Origin: Nelumbo lutea
Lineage: Eukaryota; Streptophyta; Magnoliopsida; Proteales; Nelumbonaceae
Direction: 5' to 3'
Length of the DNA: 64,000 nt
NCBI GenBank assembly: GCA_022828595.1
Contig: JAKGHH010000004.1
Location: 86,146,270 to 86,210,269, forward strand
Positions 1-9,794 of this stretch are shown piece after piece; within the stretch, counting starts at the first letter, position 1; each line of letters opens with the position of its first letter. The notes under the pieces are model-generated. The model worked only from the letters and a program-made list of their open reading frames with translations. It was not told the origin of the DNA and ran no database searches. Made by a program: the position numbers and the translations under genes.

Positions 1-1210
1 AATTTATCAGTTTATTTCTAAAACTTATTTCTTTTCTTGTTCTTTTCAACAGAAAAGTCTCCAGAAATACAAACAACTAAGGATTTAAGAACATTTGCCA
101 TACTTACAGAAATGGAATGAGCACAATTAGCTAATAGTTCGCAGCTTTGTTGGCTTCCCGATAGTTCAACACTAACTTTAATTCGCTTTTGCAGTCTTCA
201 GTTTATTATTGTTATTATCTTTTACATGAATATTATTCAATATTCTTAGGGTTGTCAATTGATCAGATACAATAATTTAGATGTGTATTTATAACTGAAT
301 TGGATAAACAAATATCCTAATTCAATCCAACTAATAAATGGATCGAGTTTCCAAATTGGATCCAATTCCATTCAATAATTGACCAATTGGAATCTGTCCC
401 TTGAGAATGAGAATCCATTCCTGTCTGAATTCCCACCCCAATTCCAATTCAAATTAGGCTAAATATTCCAACCCGGAAAAAAAACGCCACCTAATAAATA
501 AATCTCTATATAAACATGGAAATCTAACTAAAAATAAAATTAAACTGTCTTTTCTTTAATTTGTCAACCATTAGAAGTAGCTGATATAAGAGACTTACAA
601 CTCAAATCCCTATGGGAAGAATCAGTAGAGCTCAAAAATTTCAATTCCGTTTGTCCCACGGTGTTCTTGTCTCCTTGGATTAATATATAGCTTGAACAAC
701 AGAAATTTGTTAATAGGGTGGAATCAACTGGATAGAGACTTCGATAGCTCGAAGACCTCAATATTCTATATTTTGACTGTTAGAAGTTAAACCCGGAAGG
801 AAGACTTTTATTATCAAAATGCCTTCTATGTGTAATTATAGTCATGTAAAGCCACATTCCCTACCAAATATGATGTGCTATTTTTGTTTTTCTTCTGTTG
901 ATGTGATCATTTGAACAGAATGAGAAGAAAACATTCCCTAGTTCCTTTAATTTGTAAGGTTTGACCTTGACCAATTAAAACCAACACTAATTCCAACATC
1001 CAGTTGATGTGTCACAAATATAATTAAGCCCTTCTCGAAGTTAACCAATGGAGAGATGATTCGTGCATGGTGCAGTTGGATGCGAGTTGAATAGATTCGA
1101 ATGGAGTGGTTTAAAAGAAGGCTTCATAGTAGCGGGTCAACTTTTTCAAACATTTGCAGAATAGGAAATGCGGGGAATTGGGAAATTTTCCACCTAATTT
1201 ACTCAGTCAA
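1..1210. other. Intergenic, no gene seen
   Basis: AT-rich DNA without a convincing coding region. Around 245-480 it has pyrimidine/purine-balanced repeats of the type ATTGGAATT/AATTCCAAT and a start resembling the hAT-like MITE ends seen elsewhere (AGGGTTGTCAATT at about 248), but I could not find a matching right end. Confidence 0.5.
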
Positions 1211-1492
1211 GGTTTTTAAAATTGGACCGGATAGGCAACCATTATTCGGACCGGCTCCTGGGTCAAATGGTTCAACAATTCGCTTTGAATGGATGGCCTA
1301 TTATGACTTAAAAAATAAAAAATTTAAAAAAACAGCCAAAATCATTGTTTGGGTCGACCGTTCAACAGTTCAATCACCCGGGTCAGTGGTTCATTGACCA
1401 AATCAATGGTTTTGGCCAAAAAGCGGTTTTAGGGAGAAACAGAACCTGTTTTTTCTGGTCTAACCATCCGATCTGATCTAGTTTTGAAAACC
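1211..1492. mobile_element. MITE copy a, GGTTTTNAAAAC family
   Basis: The left end GGTTTTTAAAATTGGACC and the right end, read in reverse complement as GGTTTTCAAAACTAGATC, form imperfect terminal inverted repeats. The interior has GGTTCAAC/GTTGAACC-type words (for example TGGTTCAACAATTC and CGTTCAACAGTTC) that recur in related copies near 15.4, 36.0 and 49.8 kb, and more weakly at 13.6 kb. There is no coding capacity. The superfamily is not resolved because no clear target duplication is visible. Confidence 0.55.
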
Positions 1493-1618
1493 ATGTACTC
1501 AGTTTTACTCAACTTCTAGGCCAGCTCAAAATCTTAGCATTTGAAGACGTTATTGGCTTTCCTGTGTGAGAGTTTCTTAGGCTCCATCCGCTTTTTAGGA
1601 AGTTACTTACTTGGGTAA

Positions 1619-1942
1619 GGGCATGTTTGTTTGCTCTAAAGTCCAATATCTGAAAGTGCAATAATTACATTAAGAGGTATATTGGTACTGGTGAACTTTT
1701 TCTTTCTTCTAAACTCTGAAGGTAGAGAATATTGTTATAAATTCTGAAAATGATCAAATATCCATTTTGATCACATATATGAGAGTTTTTGTGTCTTTTT
1801 AAGAGTATCATTGTAAAAGAAAAAATTGTATGCTTATACTTTAAGAGATAAGAAATAAGAGGAAACAAACAACCATTTTTCTCTTAAAGTTAAAAGATTC
1901 CTCTTATGAAGAGATAAGAGTTAAGAGGAAATGAACAATCCC
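1619..1942. mobile_element. Tourist-like MITE (PIF/Harbinger type)
   Basis: A 324-bp element with ends GGGCATGTTTGTTT and, in reverse complement, GGGATTGTTCATTT, flanked on both sides by the trinucleotide TAA (1616-1618 and 1943-1945). A 3-bp TAA/TTA target duplication plus a GGG...GTTTGTTT end is the signature of Tourist-like MITEs. The inner part is AT-rich and non-coding. Confidence 0.65.
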
Positions 1943-2372
1943 TAAGATTAGTCATGTTACTCAAATAAGTGCATTTATCCATGCTCTTATATTTCCCAAG
2001 TAAACAAGACAATGACCATTTTAGCCATATAAAACCATTAATAAAATGGACAATTTTGTCCCATCCAAGTGTTTGAAACTTTCCCCTAGCTAGGTGGGAA
2101 AGTTACTTACCCACCACTAGATATAATAAATTTTCCATGAATCCCATATAAATCTGAAAAATGAATATGGGTATCTTGGTCAATGGCAACCAAAATCCCA
2201 TTGACCACCAATTTTCCCCTCCCAAAATCCAAAAAACAAATGGGTCCTTAACGTTTTTCTTTTCTGATTGTTTGGGTGGGGCTGAGTCGTTTAAGAACTT
2301 ATTATTCTTGGGGTTTGGGGCAAGGTAGGTTACGTCCCCCCTAATATCTTTCTATACTTTTTTTTTTAGTCC

Positions 2373-3213
2373 GGATATCCTGCACAAATTCTTGCACTCC
2401 CAATTGCAGGATGCTATGTTAGCATCGAAGCATGTGTGTATTTCACATGTGTAAGAAGATTAAGATTATCAAATGTCCTCACTATCTTATTCCTTCATTG
2501 GCTCAAGGTTTTCCACCTCCTCTCCAGCTTCACCTGAGCACTAGTAGACCACAACCAAAGCAATTGTGTAGGACATTGACTGCTGGCACCACCATCTCCT
2601 CCTCCACTTTTGTCGTCCACATCCAATTGTCCAGCACCACCACCATCACAACCAAGTGATGGCACTTACCGACCCTCTCCCACCGATTTTTCACATTAAT
2701 CTTGTGAATCAACAATCTATGGAGCTACCCCTATTCCATACTTGTCTATTTCTCTTTCTAATGCACACTCAAGATCAAACCCCATTCTCAATTTCTGCTC
2801 CCACTCCGCGAATTACACCTTCGACAGCCCATTCAAGAAAAATCTGGTTAACTTTCTCCTCTCCCTCGTCTCCATTGGCTCCCGTAATGGCTTCTTCAAC
2901 AACAGTTCTAGTGACAACTACAACACCATCTATTGACTTGTTCAATGCAAAGGCGAGATCTCTATGGTTGACTATCAGAGTTGCTTGAACACCTCTAGTG
3001 TACAAATCACCCATAGATGCTCAAATAAGAAGATTGCGTCCATCCGTTACAATAACTGCCTCTTACGCTATTCCAACCTCAATTTCTTGTTTCGGACCGA
3101 AACTATCATTAATCTTCTTGCACATGTGAAATACACACATGCTCTGATGTTAATGTGGCGTCCTGTAATTGGGAGTGCAGGAATTTGTTTAAGACGCATT
3201 GTGCAGGATATCC
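2373..3213 (+). mobile_element. TIR element carrying a host gene fragment (Pack-type)
   Basis: Two long inverted repeats bound this 841-bp segment. The left arm (2373-2464) and the reverse complement of the right arm (about 3107-3213) both begin GGATATCCTGCACAA, share GCACTCCCAATT and CATGTGTGTATTTCACATGTG-like blocks, and end in AAGAAGATTAA. The right arm has a roughly 10-bp insertion relative to the left. Between the arms lies a decayed DUF26-domain gene fragment in + orientation. Long TIRs around a captured gene piece is the layout of Pack-MULEs. I could not find a convincing 9-bp target duplication, so the Mutator assignment is inferred. Confidence 0.65.
2742..3110 (+). pseudogene. DUF26 (Gnk2-like) domain gene fragment, broken
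   Basis: One reading frame across this stretch gives a recognisable DUF26 ectodomain, the secreted cysteine-rich module of plant CRK receptor kinases and CRRSP proteins. Visible hallmarks are NFCSHSANYTFDSPF near the start, NLVNFLLSLVS, FFNNSSS, LVQCKGEIS, QSCLNTSS, RCSNKK and NCLLRYSN. The frame is interrupted once by TGA at about 2934-2936, right after NTIY, where the family normally has Gly before LVQC. In the C-x8-C-x2-C core the middle cysteine is Tyr (VDYQSCL). No signal peptide, transmembrane segment or kinase domain is attached. The fragment sits entirely between the two long inverted repeats, so I read it as captured host sequence. The family identification is good; the source gene is unknown. 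Confidence 0.6.
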
Positions 3214-4016
3214 ATATTCATTTGTTTGTAACAGTTAATAAAATTTTATGGTAGTCATCCCTCCACCTAGAATAAATTTTGGGTTAAAAATTTGTTTTTC
3301 AAATACATATATGAATATATTATTAACATTTAGGGAAAATTTCCAATCAGTTGCTTGTACTTTGAATGTAGTGTCATTTTGGTCTCCAAATTTTCAAGCC
3401 TGGCAGTCCAGTACCCAAACTTCGAAAATGCCACAACTTAATTCCTGCATTAATGGACTGTCAATCAAAGCCATCAAGTGAATTTTAAAATGGAAAAATT
3501 ACCCATTATAATATTAGTCGGATCATTTTACCTTTTTTCTTTTAAATGTTAAAAAAAGAAAAGATTCTTTTTTCTCATCAATCTGTATTGAACGAACAAC
3601 AAAGAAGACACAAAAAAGAACCACTAACAGAGAACAGAAACAATGAGCTTGCGCAACTAGTTGGTTGTCCTATCTTTATTTTTTTTTATCCAACTAGTTG
3701 CGAAAAGAACTTGTTTATCCAAACAAGTATAAGACATATTGGACTGACACACACCACCACAAACTTGTTCTAAAATCTAAGGGAACAAAGATCTCTTTTG
3801 TAGTTTTTGGATTTATCATCCGTAGTTTCTTCATTTATTCTCTCACACATTCTTTTGTCTCTACATCAAATACCAGACATGGAAGTTAGCATCCCCAACC
3901 GCATATCTGTATTTGAAGTTTTACTTGCAGCTTGGAAATTCTTTTGTTACACATCTGTATTTGAAGCTTTACTTGTAACTTGGAAATCTTTTTGCTCTTT
4001 CCCTTTTGATCATAAG
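3214..4016. other. Intergenic with short tandem repeat
   Basis: No gene seen. At about 3904-3999 a 48-bp unit beginning ATCTGTATTTGAAG is present twice in tandem with several differences. Confidence 0.45.
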
Positions 4017-5236
4017 CAGGGGTGACAATCTTGACACTAATCCATTTGACCCATTGGAACCCACCCAAACTATTGGTGGGTCAATATGGTTTGAGTAACC
4101 CATTAGGGTCAATGGAAAAGGGTCAGGGTGGGTTGGGTCAAGGGTACCCGTTAGGGTCGGGATGGGTTGGGTTGTACGAGTCAAGATGGGTTGGGTCAAA
4201 GTCAAATCTATCTATACTCGCTACCATGGCCACATCTCATTAGGCTTCCAAACCACCATATTGCATTTCATTTTGAGATTAAAAGTGAAATAAAATAGAC
4301 TTTATTAACTTTCACGATCACATGCAATTTTATACAAAAAGCAACTTTATAAAAATGACTTTTACGAAATCACTTTTACATGAAAGCACTTTATGAAAGT
4401 ACTTTTCCAAAAACACTTTTATAAAAGCACAAAAGCACTTTTATAAAAGCACAAAAGCACTTTTACATGAAAGCACTTTTATTAAAGTAATTTTGCGATA
4501 ACACTTTTATGAAAGCATAAAATCACTTTTATAACAGTACTTTGACAAAAGTACTTTTACAAAAGCAATTTTATGAGAGCATAAAAGCACTTTCGCAAAA
4601 GTGCTTTTATGAAAGTACTTCTATGAAAGCACTTTTATAGAAGTACTTTTGTATAATTACTTTCATAAAAGTTCTTTTGCGAAAGCACTTTTATAAAAGT
4701 TTTGCAATTTTTTGTATTTTTCTACATTTTCAAAATTTTTCTAGTATTTTTCTACATTTTTTACAATTTTTTGGTGCTTTTCTAGATATTTTTTTGGCTA
4801 TTTTCATGCATTTCATACAATTTTCTAGTATTGTTTGCATATTTTTTGTTTTTTTTTCTTCAAAAGTTCTGAATTTTCTTCTTTTTTTTTTGCATTTTTT
4901 GGTATACGGGTTGACCTAACTCATTTTTGTCACATGGTAGTCTTGAGAGAGATTATTCTCTCAAAATTTATTATTTTGAGTATACAGGCCATCTCAACCC
5001 ATTTTTGTATTTTTAAGTGAGGGTAGATGGGCTGGTATGGGTGAGGGTGGTTAAGGGTCAATATGGATGGGTCAAATGGGTCAATATGGGTGGATCAAAG
5101 TGGGTTAGGGTTATGGTGGATTATGACCCTTTAACAAGGATTGATGATGGGTCATGGTGGGTTTGTGGGTTAATATGGGTGGGTTGGTACCCAACCCTTA
5201 CCCAACCCAACCCAATCCACCCATTTGCCACCCCTA
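4017..5236. mobile_element. Non-autonomous hAT-like element, 1.2 kb
   Basis: The ends are CAGGGGTGACAAT and, in reverse complement, TAGGGGTGGCAAAT. The flanks ATCATAAG (4009-4016) and ATCATAGA (5237-5244) are a degenerate 8-bp target duplication. Both subterminal regions are packed with GGGTTGGGTCA/GGGTCAATATGGGT words in opposing orientation, as is usual for hAT elements. No transposase reading frame is present. The middle holds the short-palindrome array described separately. Confidence 0.65.
4330..4700. repeat. Array of short palindromic AAAGCACTTTTATAAAAG units
   Basis: About 370 bp made almost entirely of near-palindromic words such as AAAAGCACTTTTATAAAAGC, AAAGTACTTTT and GAAAGCACTTTTA, repeated more than 20 times with drifting spacing. 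Each word is nearly self-complementary, so the array can fold into many alternative hairpins. It lies inside the hAT-like element. Confidence 0.7.
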
Positions 5237-5509
5237 ATCATAGATAAAAAGAGAAAAAAAAAAGTCAAGCAAATTGAAACCACGAGTTTGGCAAGAAATG
5301 ATATAAAATCAACAAGTGCATCGTCACGCTTCAGGATCAAGACCCCATTTCCATATCCTACTTTGTTCTTCTGTGTCAATTCTCACTATCAAACATGTAA
5401 TGACAATATTCCATCAGTAGATCAAACCATTGATGAATATAACTATAAAACCAATGCATACAAAATATTCATGAAAAATATCACCCTGTGAAACCAGAGT
5501 TCAAACTAG
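5237..5509. other. Short intergenic stretch
   Basis: Nothing recognised between the hAT-like element and the copia LTR. Confidence 0.4.
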
Positions 5510-5765
5510 AGTCAGTGCTCTCTACATGCATCCATATTGGAGAACTCCATGTATACTACTGGAGACATCTACATCGGTGGACTCTTCTTTGATTAGGATT
5601 GTTGCTAGATTAGGATAACAAGTATCCTCTTATCTTGTAATCCTTTTATCTCTGTAATTCCCATCATGGTTAGACTTTTGTCTCTATAGAACTCTTTTAT
5701 TATAAAAAGAGCAAGGACGATGGACTCAACCATCGATCCATATTATCGTTAAACTTGTTACTTCA
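5510..5765 (+). repeat. Ty1/copia 5' LTR (left edge uncertain)
   Basis: The sequence just left of the copia primer site ends in TTCA and contains a TATA-like TATTATAAAAAGAGC at about 5699. It also has the T-rich polyadenylation-type region typical of a copia LTR. The left boundary is approximate because no second LTR survives for comparison. Confidence 0.5.
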
Positions 5766-5768
5766 AGT

Positions 5769-5781
5769 TGGTGTCAGAGCC
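5769..5781 (+). promoter_or_regulatory. Copia primer binding site (initiator tRNA-Met)
   Basis: TGGTGTCAGAGCC differs at one base from the usual plant copia primer site TGGTATCAGAGCC, complementary to the 3' end of initiator tRNA-Met. It lies three bases after the LTR end. Confidence 0.75.
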
Positions 5782-6150
5782 TTACAATAGTACATCAAAG
5801 CCTCCATCAACTCTCATGGTGTCTAGCGGTTTCAGCTCTAGCTCTCAAAACTCGACAAGTGTTTCAGCCACCAATAATACTTCAGGCCTGAATTCTACTC
5901 ATTCTAGTGGAGTGCATTATCTTCCCATCAAGCTCAGCAATGACAATTACTTGCTTTGGAAGGCTTAGCTTTTGCCAATTCTCTACACAAATCAGTTGAT
6001 GGGGTTTGTAGACGAATTGATTGCTGCCCCGCCAAAACAAATACCAAACCCGAATGGAGGTGATCGAATGGTTCTCAATCTTGCGTATTCAGATTGGTTT
6101 GAGAAAGATTAACTAGTTCTCTCTTGGATTATTGTGTCGCTCACAAAAAG

Positions 6151-6406
6151 TGTATTTGCACAAGTGGTCAGTCACCACTCTTCTCACAAAGTTTGGAATG
6201 CTTTTGCCAAATCTTTCACCAACTATTCTTGATCCAGATTGCTCCAATATAGGAGACAACTCCAGAGTCTCAAGAAAGTGTATTTGCACAAGTGGTCAGT
6301 CACCACTCTTCTCGCGAAACTGGAATGCTCTCGCCAAATCTTTTGCCAATTATTCTTGACCTAGATTACTCCAATAGAGGAAACAACTCTAGAGTCTCAA
6401 GAAAGG
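6151..6406 (+). repeat. 128-bp tandem duplication in copia gag
   Basis: The unit beginning TGTATTTGCACAAGTGG occurs at 6151 and again at 6279. The period is 128 bp, not a multiple of three, so the duplication itself shifts the gag frame. The copies differ at scattered positions. Confidence 0.75.
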
Positions 6407-6523
6407 AGGTATAACTATTTCTGAGTATGTTCGAAAAGCTAGATTTATAGCTAATAGTTTATCTGTGGTAGCCAAACCTATCAATGCAAGTGACTTAATG
6501 CTTTATATATTTTTCGAACTTGA

Positions 6524-6918
6524 TCCGAATGTGAGTCTATTGTCACCGCAATTACTAATATGTCCGACCTAGAGGACCTTGATGTTGATGATGTTTTAGG
6601 CAGTCTTCTTGGACATGAGGGCTGGTTAGAACAAAGTGCTACCCCTACAGATTCCACTTCCCCCACGACTAATATTGCTAATTTTAAAATTAAAAACTTT
6701 GGCAAAAATAACCAATACACATCCGAATATGAGTCTATTGTCACCGCAATTACTAATAGGTCCGACCTTGAGGACCTTGATGTTGATGATGTTTTAGGCA
6801 GTCTTCCTGGACATGAGGGCTGGTTAGAACAAATTGCCACCCCTACAGATTCCACTTTCCCCATAACTAATATTGCTAATTTTAAAAATAAAAACTCTAG
6901 CAATAATAACCAATACAT
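6524..6918 (+). repeat. 198-bp in-frame tandem duplication in copia gag
   Basis: The unit beginning TCCGAATRTGAGTCTATTG occurs at 6524 and at 6722. A 198-bp period is 66 codons, so both copies read in one frame (SDLEDLDVDDVLGSL in each). The copies differ by scattered substitutions. Confidence 0.8.
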
Positions 6919-7055
6919 TGCACCCGACAATAACTATGGCAGAGGCAGGGGCGTGGTTCCTCGAATGATCATACAAATAATGGAGGAAGGGGACGTGGTA
7001 ATCCCATTGTTTGCCAACTATGCAACAAACCGGGGCACGAAGCCATGAAATGTCA

Positions 7056-7870
7056 TTGTTGGTATGATCCGAATTTCAAGAACGAAGAGACTGAACCGAC
7101 CGTCTACAACAATGACACTACATCTATGTCTTCTTCGTTTGATCCAATCTGGTATCCAAATAACGGTGCCACACATCACATGGCACCTGATATTGAGAAT
7201 TTGCAGAATTGGTCTAAGTATGGAGGGGCCAATCAAGTTAAAGTGGGAGATGGTTCAGTTTTGGAAATTAATCATGTCGATTCATCAGTATTAATACTGC
7301 TACTAATTAGTTTGCTTTAAATAATAATTTTCATGTACCAGAATTATCTAAAAATTTGTTGTTTGCCCACAAGTTTGCTCACGTCAATAACTTATATTTT
7401 GAGTTTAATGGTGATTGTTTTCTTGTGAAGGATTATAAGGGGAGAACATTACTATGAGGACCCAGTAGAGATAGGCTTTATTAGTTCCCAAGGAGTGTGC
7501 CCAATGCAAATAAGTCTTTGGGTCTTGTTGGTGAATGTGTTTCCATTGATGATTGGCACAAGTGGTAAGGACATCCTACTATATATATGTGACTTGTAAG
7601 GCAAGTGGTGTCATAGTTCGGTTTACCCTATGTAGGCCATTTTGACTCTAGGTCGAGTCTAGTATGTAAGTTGTGTCAAATGGGCAAGAGTCATAAGTTA
7701 TCATTGCCCTCGTCATCTTCAGTGGTTTCTAGTCCTTTAGATTTAACTTATTCTGATGTATGGGATCCAACCCTAGTTTTATCCAATGTAGGGTTTCGTT
7801 TTTATGTAATTTTCCTAGATGCTTATAACAAAATTTCTTAGTTATTTCTGTTACAAAGAAAATCAGATGT
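7056..7870 (+). pseudogene. Copia protease and start of integrase, broken
   Basis: WYPNNGATHHMAPD at about 7150-7195 is the copia protease active-site region. The usual catalytic D-S-G is N-N-G here, so the catalytic Asp is lost. Further right are pre-integrase sequences and then the FLDAYNK stretch (about 7815), which holds the first catalytic Asp of integrase. Stops and frame changes are frequent. Confidence 0.65.
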
Positions 7871-8099
7871 TATTGATGAGGGCGGATTTGGCCCTCCAAT
7901 GATATTGTGACACATGACATCTCGAAACAACTAGGTGACACCCGAAACCACTTTGGCAATAACTTGAGTTAGCCAAGTTGATGGTGTCCCACCATGTGGC
8001 CTAGCCCAGGCACCGACCTGGAAGCCTGGCCCGGACACAACCTGGCGGCCTAGCATGGGCGCCGACCTGGCGACCTGGCCTAGGCACGAGCTGGCGAGT

Positions 8100-8530
8100 T
8101 GATAAAAAATCAGCTCTACATAAGACTCAGTTGCCTCTTCGGCATGGGCAAAATCAAAGATTAAGGAGAGTGGACTACGAGTCGCTCCAAGAGCATAAGG
8201 GCTAAAGTGCCGAACTGGCAAAGACTTCGGCACCACATAAGTCCCAGTCGCCTCTTTGGCAAGGGAAAAATCAAAGATTAAGGAGAGTGGACTACGAGTC
8301 GCTCCCAGAGCCTAAGGGCTAGGGTGTCGAGCTGATAAAAGACCTCGGCACCCATAAGTCCCAATCGCCTCCTCGGCATGGGCATACAAGTCCCAATCGC
8401 TTCCTCGGCATGGGCATACAAGTCCCAGTCGCCTCCTCGGCATGGGCACATAAGACCCAGTTGCTTTTTCGGCATGGGCAAAATCAAGGGTAAGGAGAGT
8501 GGACTACGAGTCGCTCCTAGAGCTTAAGGA
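8100..8530 (+). repeat. Tandem repeats of the nested Tat element
   Basis: Four units of 32 bp (AAGTCCCAATCGCCTCCTCG type) start at 8356, 8388, 8420 and 8452. Three copies of GGAGAGTGGACTACGAGTCG lie at about 8165, 8282 and 8493. The second motif is related to the 79-bp repeats at 31,201-31,402 of the other Tat element. Tat elements typically carry such repeats before the 3' LTR. Confidence 0.7.
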
Positions 8531-8616
8531 ATTGAATCGATGCTTACGAGCTCATCGAATTAGTCATTTCAGGCCAAAATGAGCAATCTACTCCCTTCGC
8601 TGAGTTACTTTCGGCT

Positions 8617-8632
8617 CGGGAGTGGGGGCAAA
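8617..8632 (+). promoter_or_regulatory. Polypurine tract of nested Tat element
   Basis: CGGGAGTGGGGGCAAA lies directly before the LTR start TGACGAAGG. It matches in form the tract of the full-length Tat element (GGAGTGGGGAGGCAAT, 34,126-34,141). Confidence 0.7.
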
Positions 8633-9778
8633 TGACGAAGGAGGATTTGGCCCTCCAATGATATTGTGACATATGGCATCTCAGAACAACTAGGTGACAC
8701 CTGGAACCACTTTGGCAACAACTAGCCTTAGCCAAGTTGATGGTGTCCCACCTAGCGGCCTGGCCTAGGCGCCGACCTGGAGGCCTGGCCCAGGCACCGT
8801 CCTGATGGTCTGGCACGGGTGCGACCTGGTGGCCTGGCCCAGGCACCGTCCTGGAGGCCTGGCCCAGGTGCCATCTTGGTGGCCTAGCATGGGCGCGACC
8901 TGGCGGCCTATCACAGGCGCAACCTGGTGGCCTGGCCTTGGTGCGACCTAGCCCTGGCATGAACTGGTAACCTGGCATAAGCGCGAGCTGACAACCTGGC
9001 ATTGGCGCGACCTGGTAGCCTAGCACAGGCGCGACCTAGCAGCCTAGCACAGGCACCAACTTGGTGGCCTGGCCCTGGTGCGACCTAGCGACCTGGCATA
9101 GGCGCCGACTTGACGACCTGCGAGACATGCTCAATGACAAATTCGGCATTGCATATCCTAACACTCCCATGATCCTTGGAAGTTGGCCCACATGCCGAAC
9201 GATCCGGAGGGTGGTCAACGTGCATAACGATTGCCTCAAGGAATCTCTGACCATTTAGACGACTTCTCGAAAATCTCGGATATGGTGCGTGAAGCTCACG
9301 CCAAACAATACCTATATAAAGGCACCAACCCCAATGACATGGGGGGGGGGGGAGTAAGCATATTCTAGCTCTCATACTTTTTTATTTTTAGCTCGTAGTC
9401 TACTATGAGAGTACTGACTTAAGCATCAGAGCAATCTCACCGGGTTTGCCACCCCGTGTCCTTTGACATTGATTCCTTACAAGTCTCTAAAGAACTGCGA
9501 AGCTCAACAATTAATCCAGCTCGCCACCAGGCAGCTCGGCCCTCTAATCAGCTTGTCACCTAACCTGCCTAGCTTGACCCAGTCAGTTCGGCACCTAACC
9601 TGCCCAGCTCAACCCAATTAACTCGGCACCTAATCTACCCCCAGCTCGGCCTGATCAGCTCGACATCCAGGTCCTCATCCAGCAAAAGTTCACTTTGTCC
9701 TCTGAATCATCGACCACTTGGAAGCAGACCAAATGACGAGGTGCTTGACCAAAAATTGATACATAACCAAAAATCGCA
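8633..9778 (+). repeat. 3' LTR of nested Tat element
   Basis: Begins TGACGAAGGAGG after the polypurine tract. It contains a GC-rich minisatellite of roughly 24 bp (8756-9115) with the theme GCGACCTGGTGGCCTGGC, a TATA box (CCTATATAAAGG at about 9311) and a stretch from 9390 (AGCTCGTAGTCTACTATGAG) closely matching 31,084-31,190 in the full-length Tat element. The right end is not certain; CATCG at about 9709 may be a mutated CATCA terminus. Confidence 0.6.
8756..9115 (+). repeat. GC-rich 24-bp minisatellite within LTR
   Basis: About 14 degenerate units alternating CCTGGC/CCTAGC and AGGCGCGACC. The same theme starts in the left LTR remnant (7990-8096). A unit of 24 bp leaves both strands open in some frames, which explains long repetitive open frames here that are not genes. 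Confidence 0.7.
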
Positions 9779-9794
9779 TATATATATATATATA

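Larger units (their letters stand above)
5816..7055 (+). pseudogene. Copia gag, broken
   Basis: Starts near MVSSGFSSSS and carries the copia gag signature LPIKLSNDNYLLWKA, then GFVDELIAAPP and the ISEYVRKARFIANSL helix in shifted frames. A stop follows LWKA (codon TAG at 5966-5968) and another follows WFEKD. Two internal tandem duplications disturb it further (128 bp and 198 bp). Near 7008-7050 a zinc knuckle CQLCNKPGHEAMKC keeps the C-x2-C-x4-H-x4-C ligands. The gag protein packages retrotransposon RNA; this copy cannot make an intact one. Confidence 0.7.
7874..9794 (+). mobile_element. Truncated Ty3/gypsy Tat element nested in copia integrase
   Basis: It starts TGATGAGGGCGGATTTGGCC, the start of a Tat-type LTR, but only about 220 bp of that LTR remain. 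At about 8096 the sequence jumps to the tandem-repeat tail that normally precedes the 3' LTR. A polypurine tract (8617-8632) and a second LTR start (TGACGAAGGAGGATTTGGCC, 8633) follow. Gag and pol are gone. The first 100 bp of both LTR copies align well. The right edge is blurred by a TA microsatellite (9779-9794), so the target duplication cannot be read. Confidence 0.65.

Noticed and set aside
2432..2659. 75-codon frame at the left of the TIR element
   Set aside because: Thr/Ser-rich without family resemblance, and it begins inside the inverted repeat arm. The DUF26 frame lies further right.
4677..4919. Phe-rich 80-codon frame
   Set aside because: Translation of a poly-TTTTC-type stretch in the hAT-like element.
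8356..8483. CRISPR-like spacing of 32-bp repeats
   Set aside because: The units are directly adjacent without unique spacers and sit in a plant retrotransposon.
8544..9026. Long Pro/Gly/Arg-rich open frame on the minus strand
   Set aside because: It is the translation of the 24-bp LTR minisatellite; no start context, domain or codon signal supports a protein.
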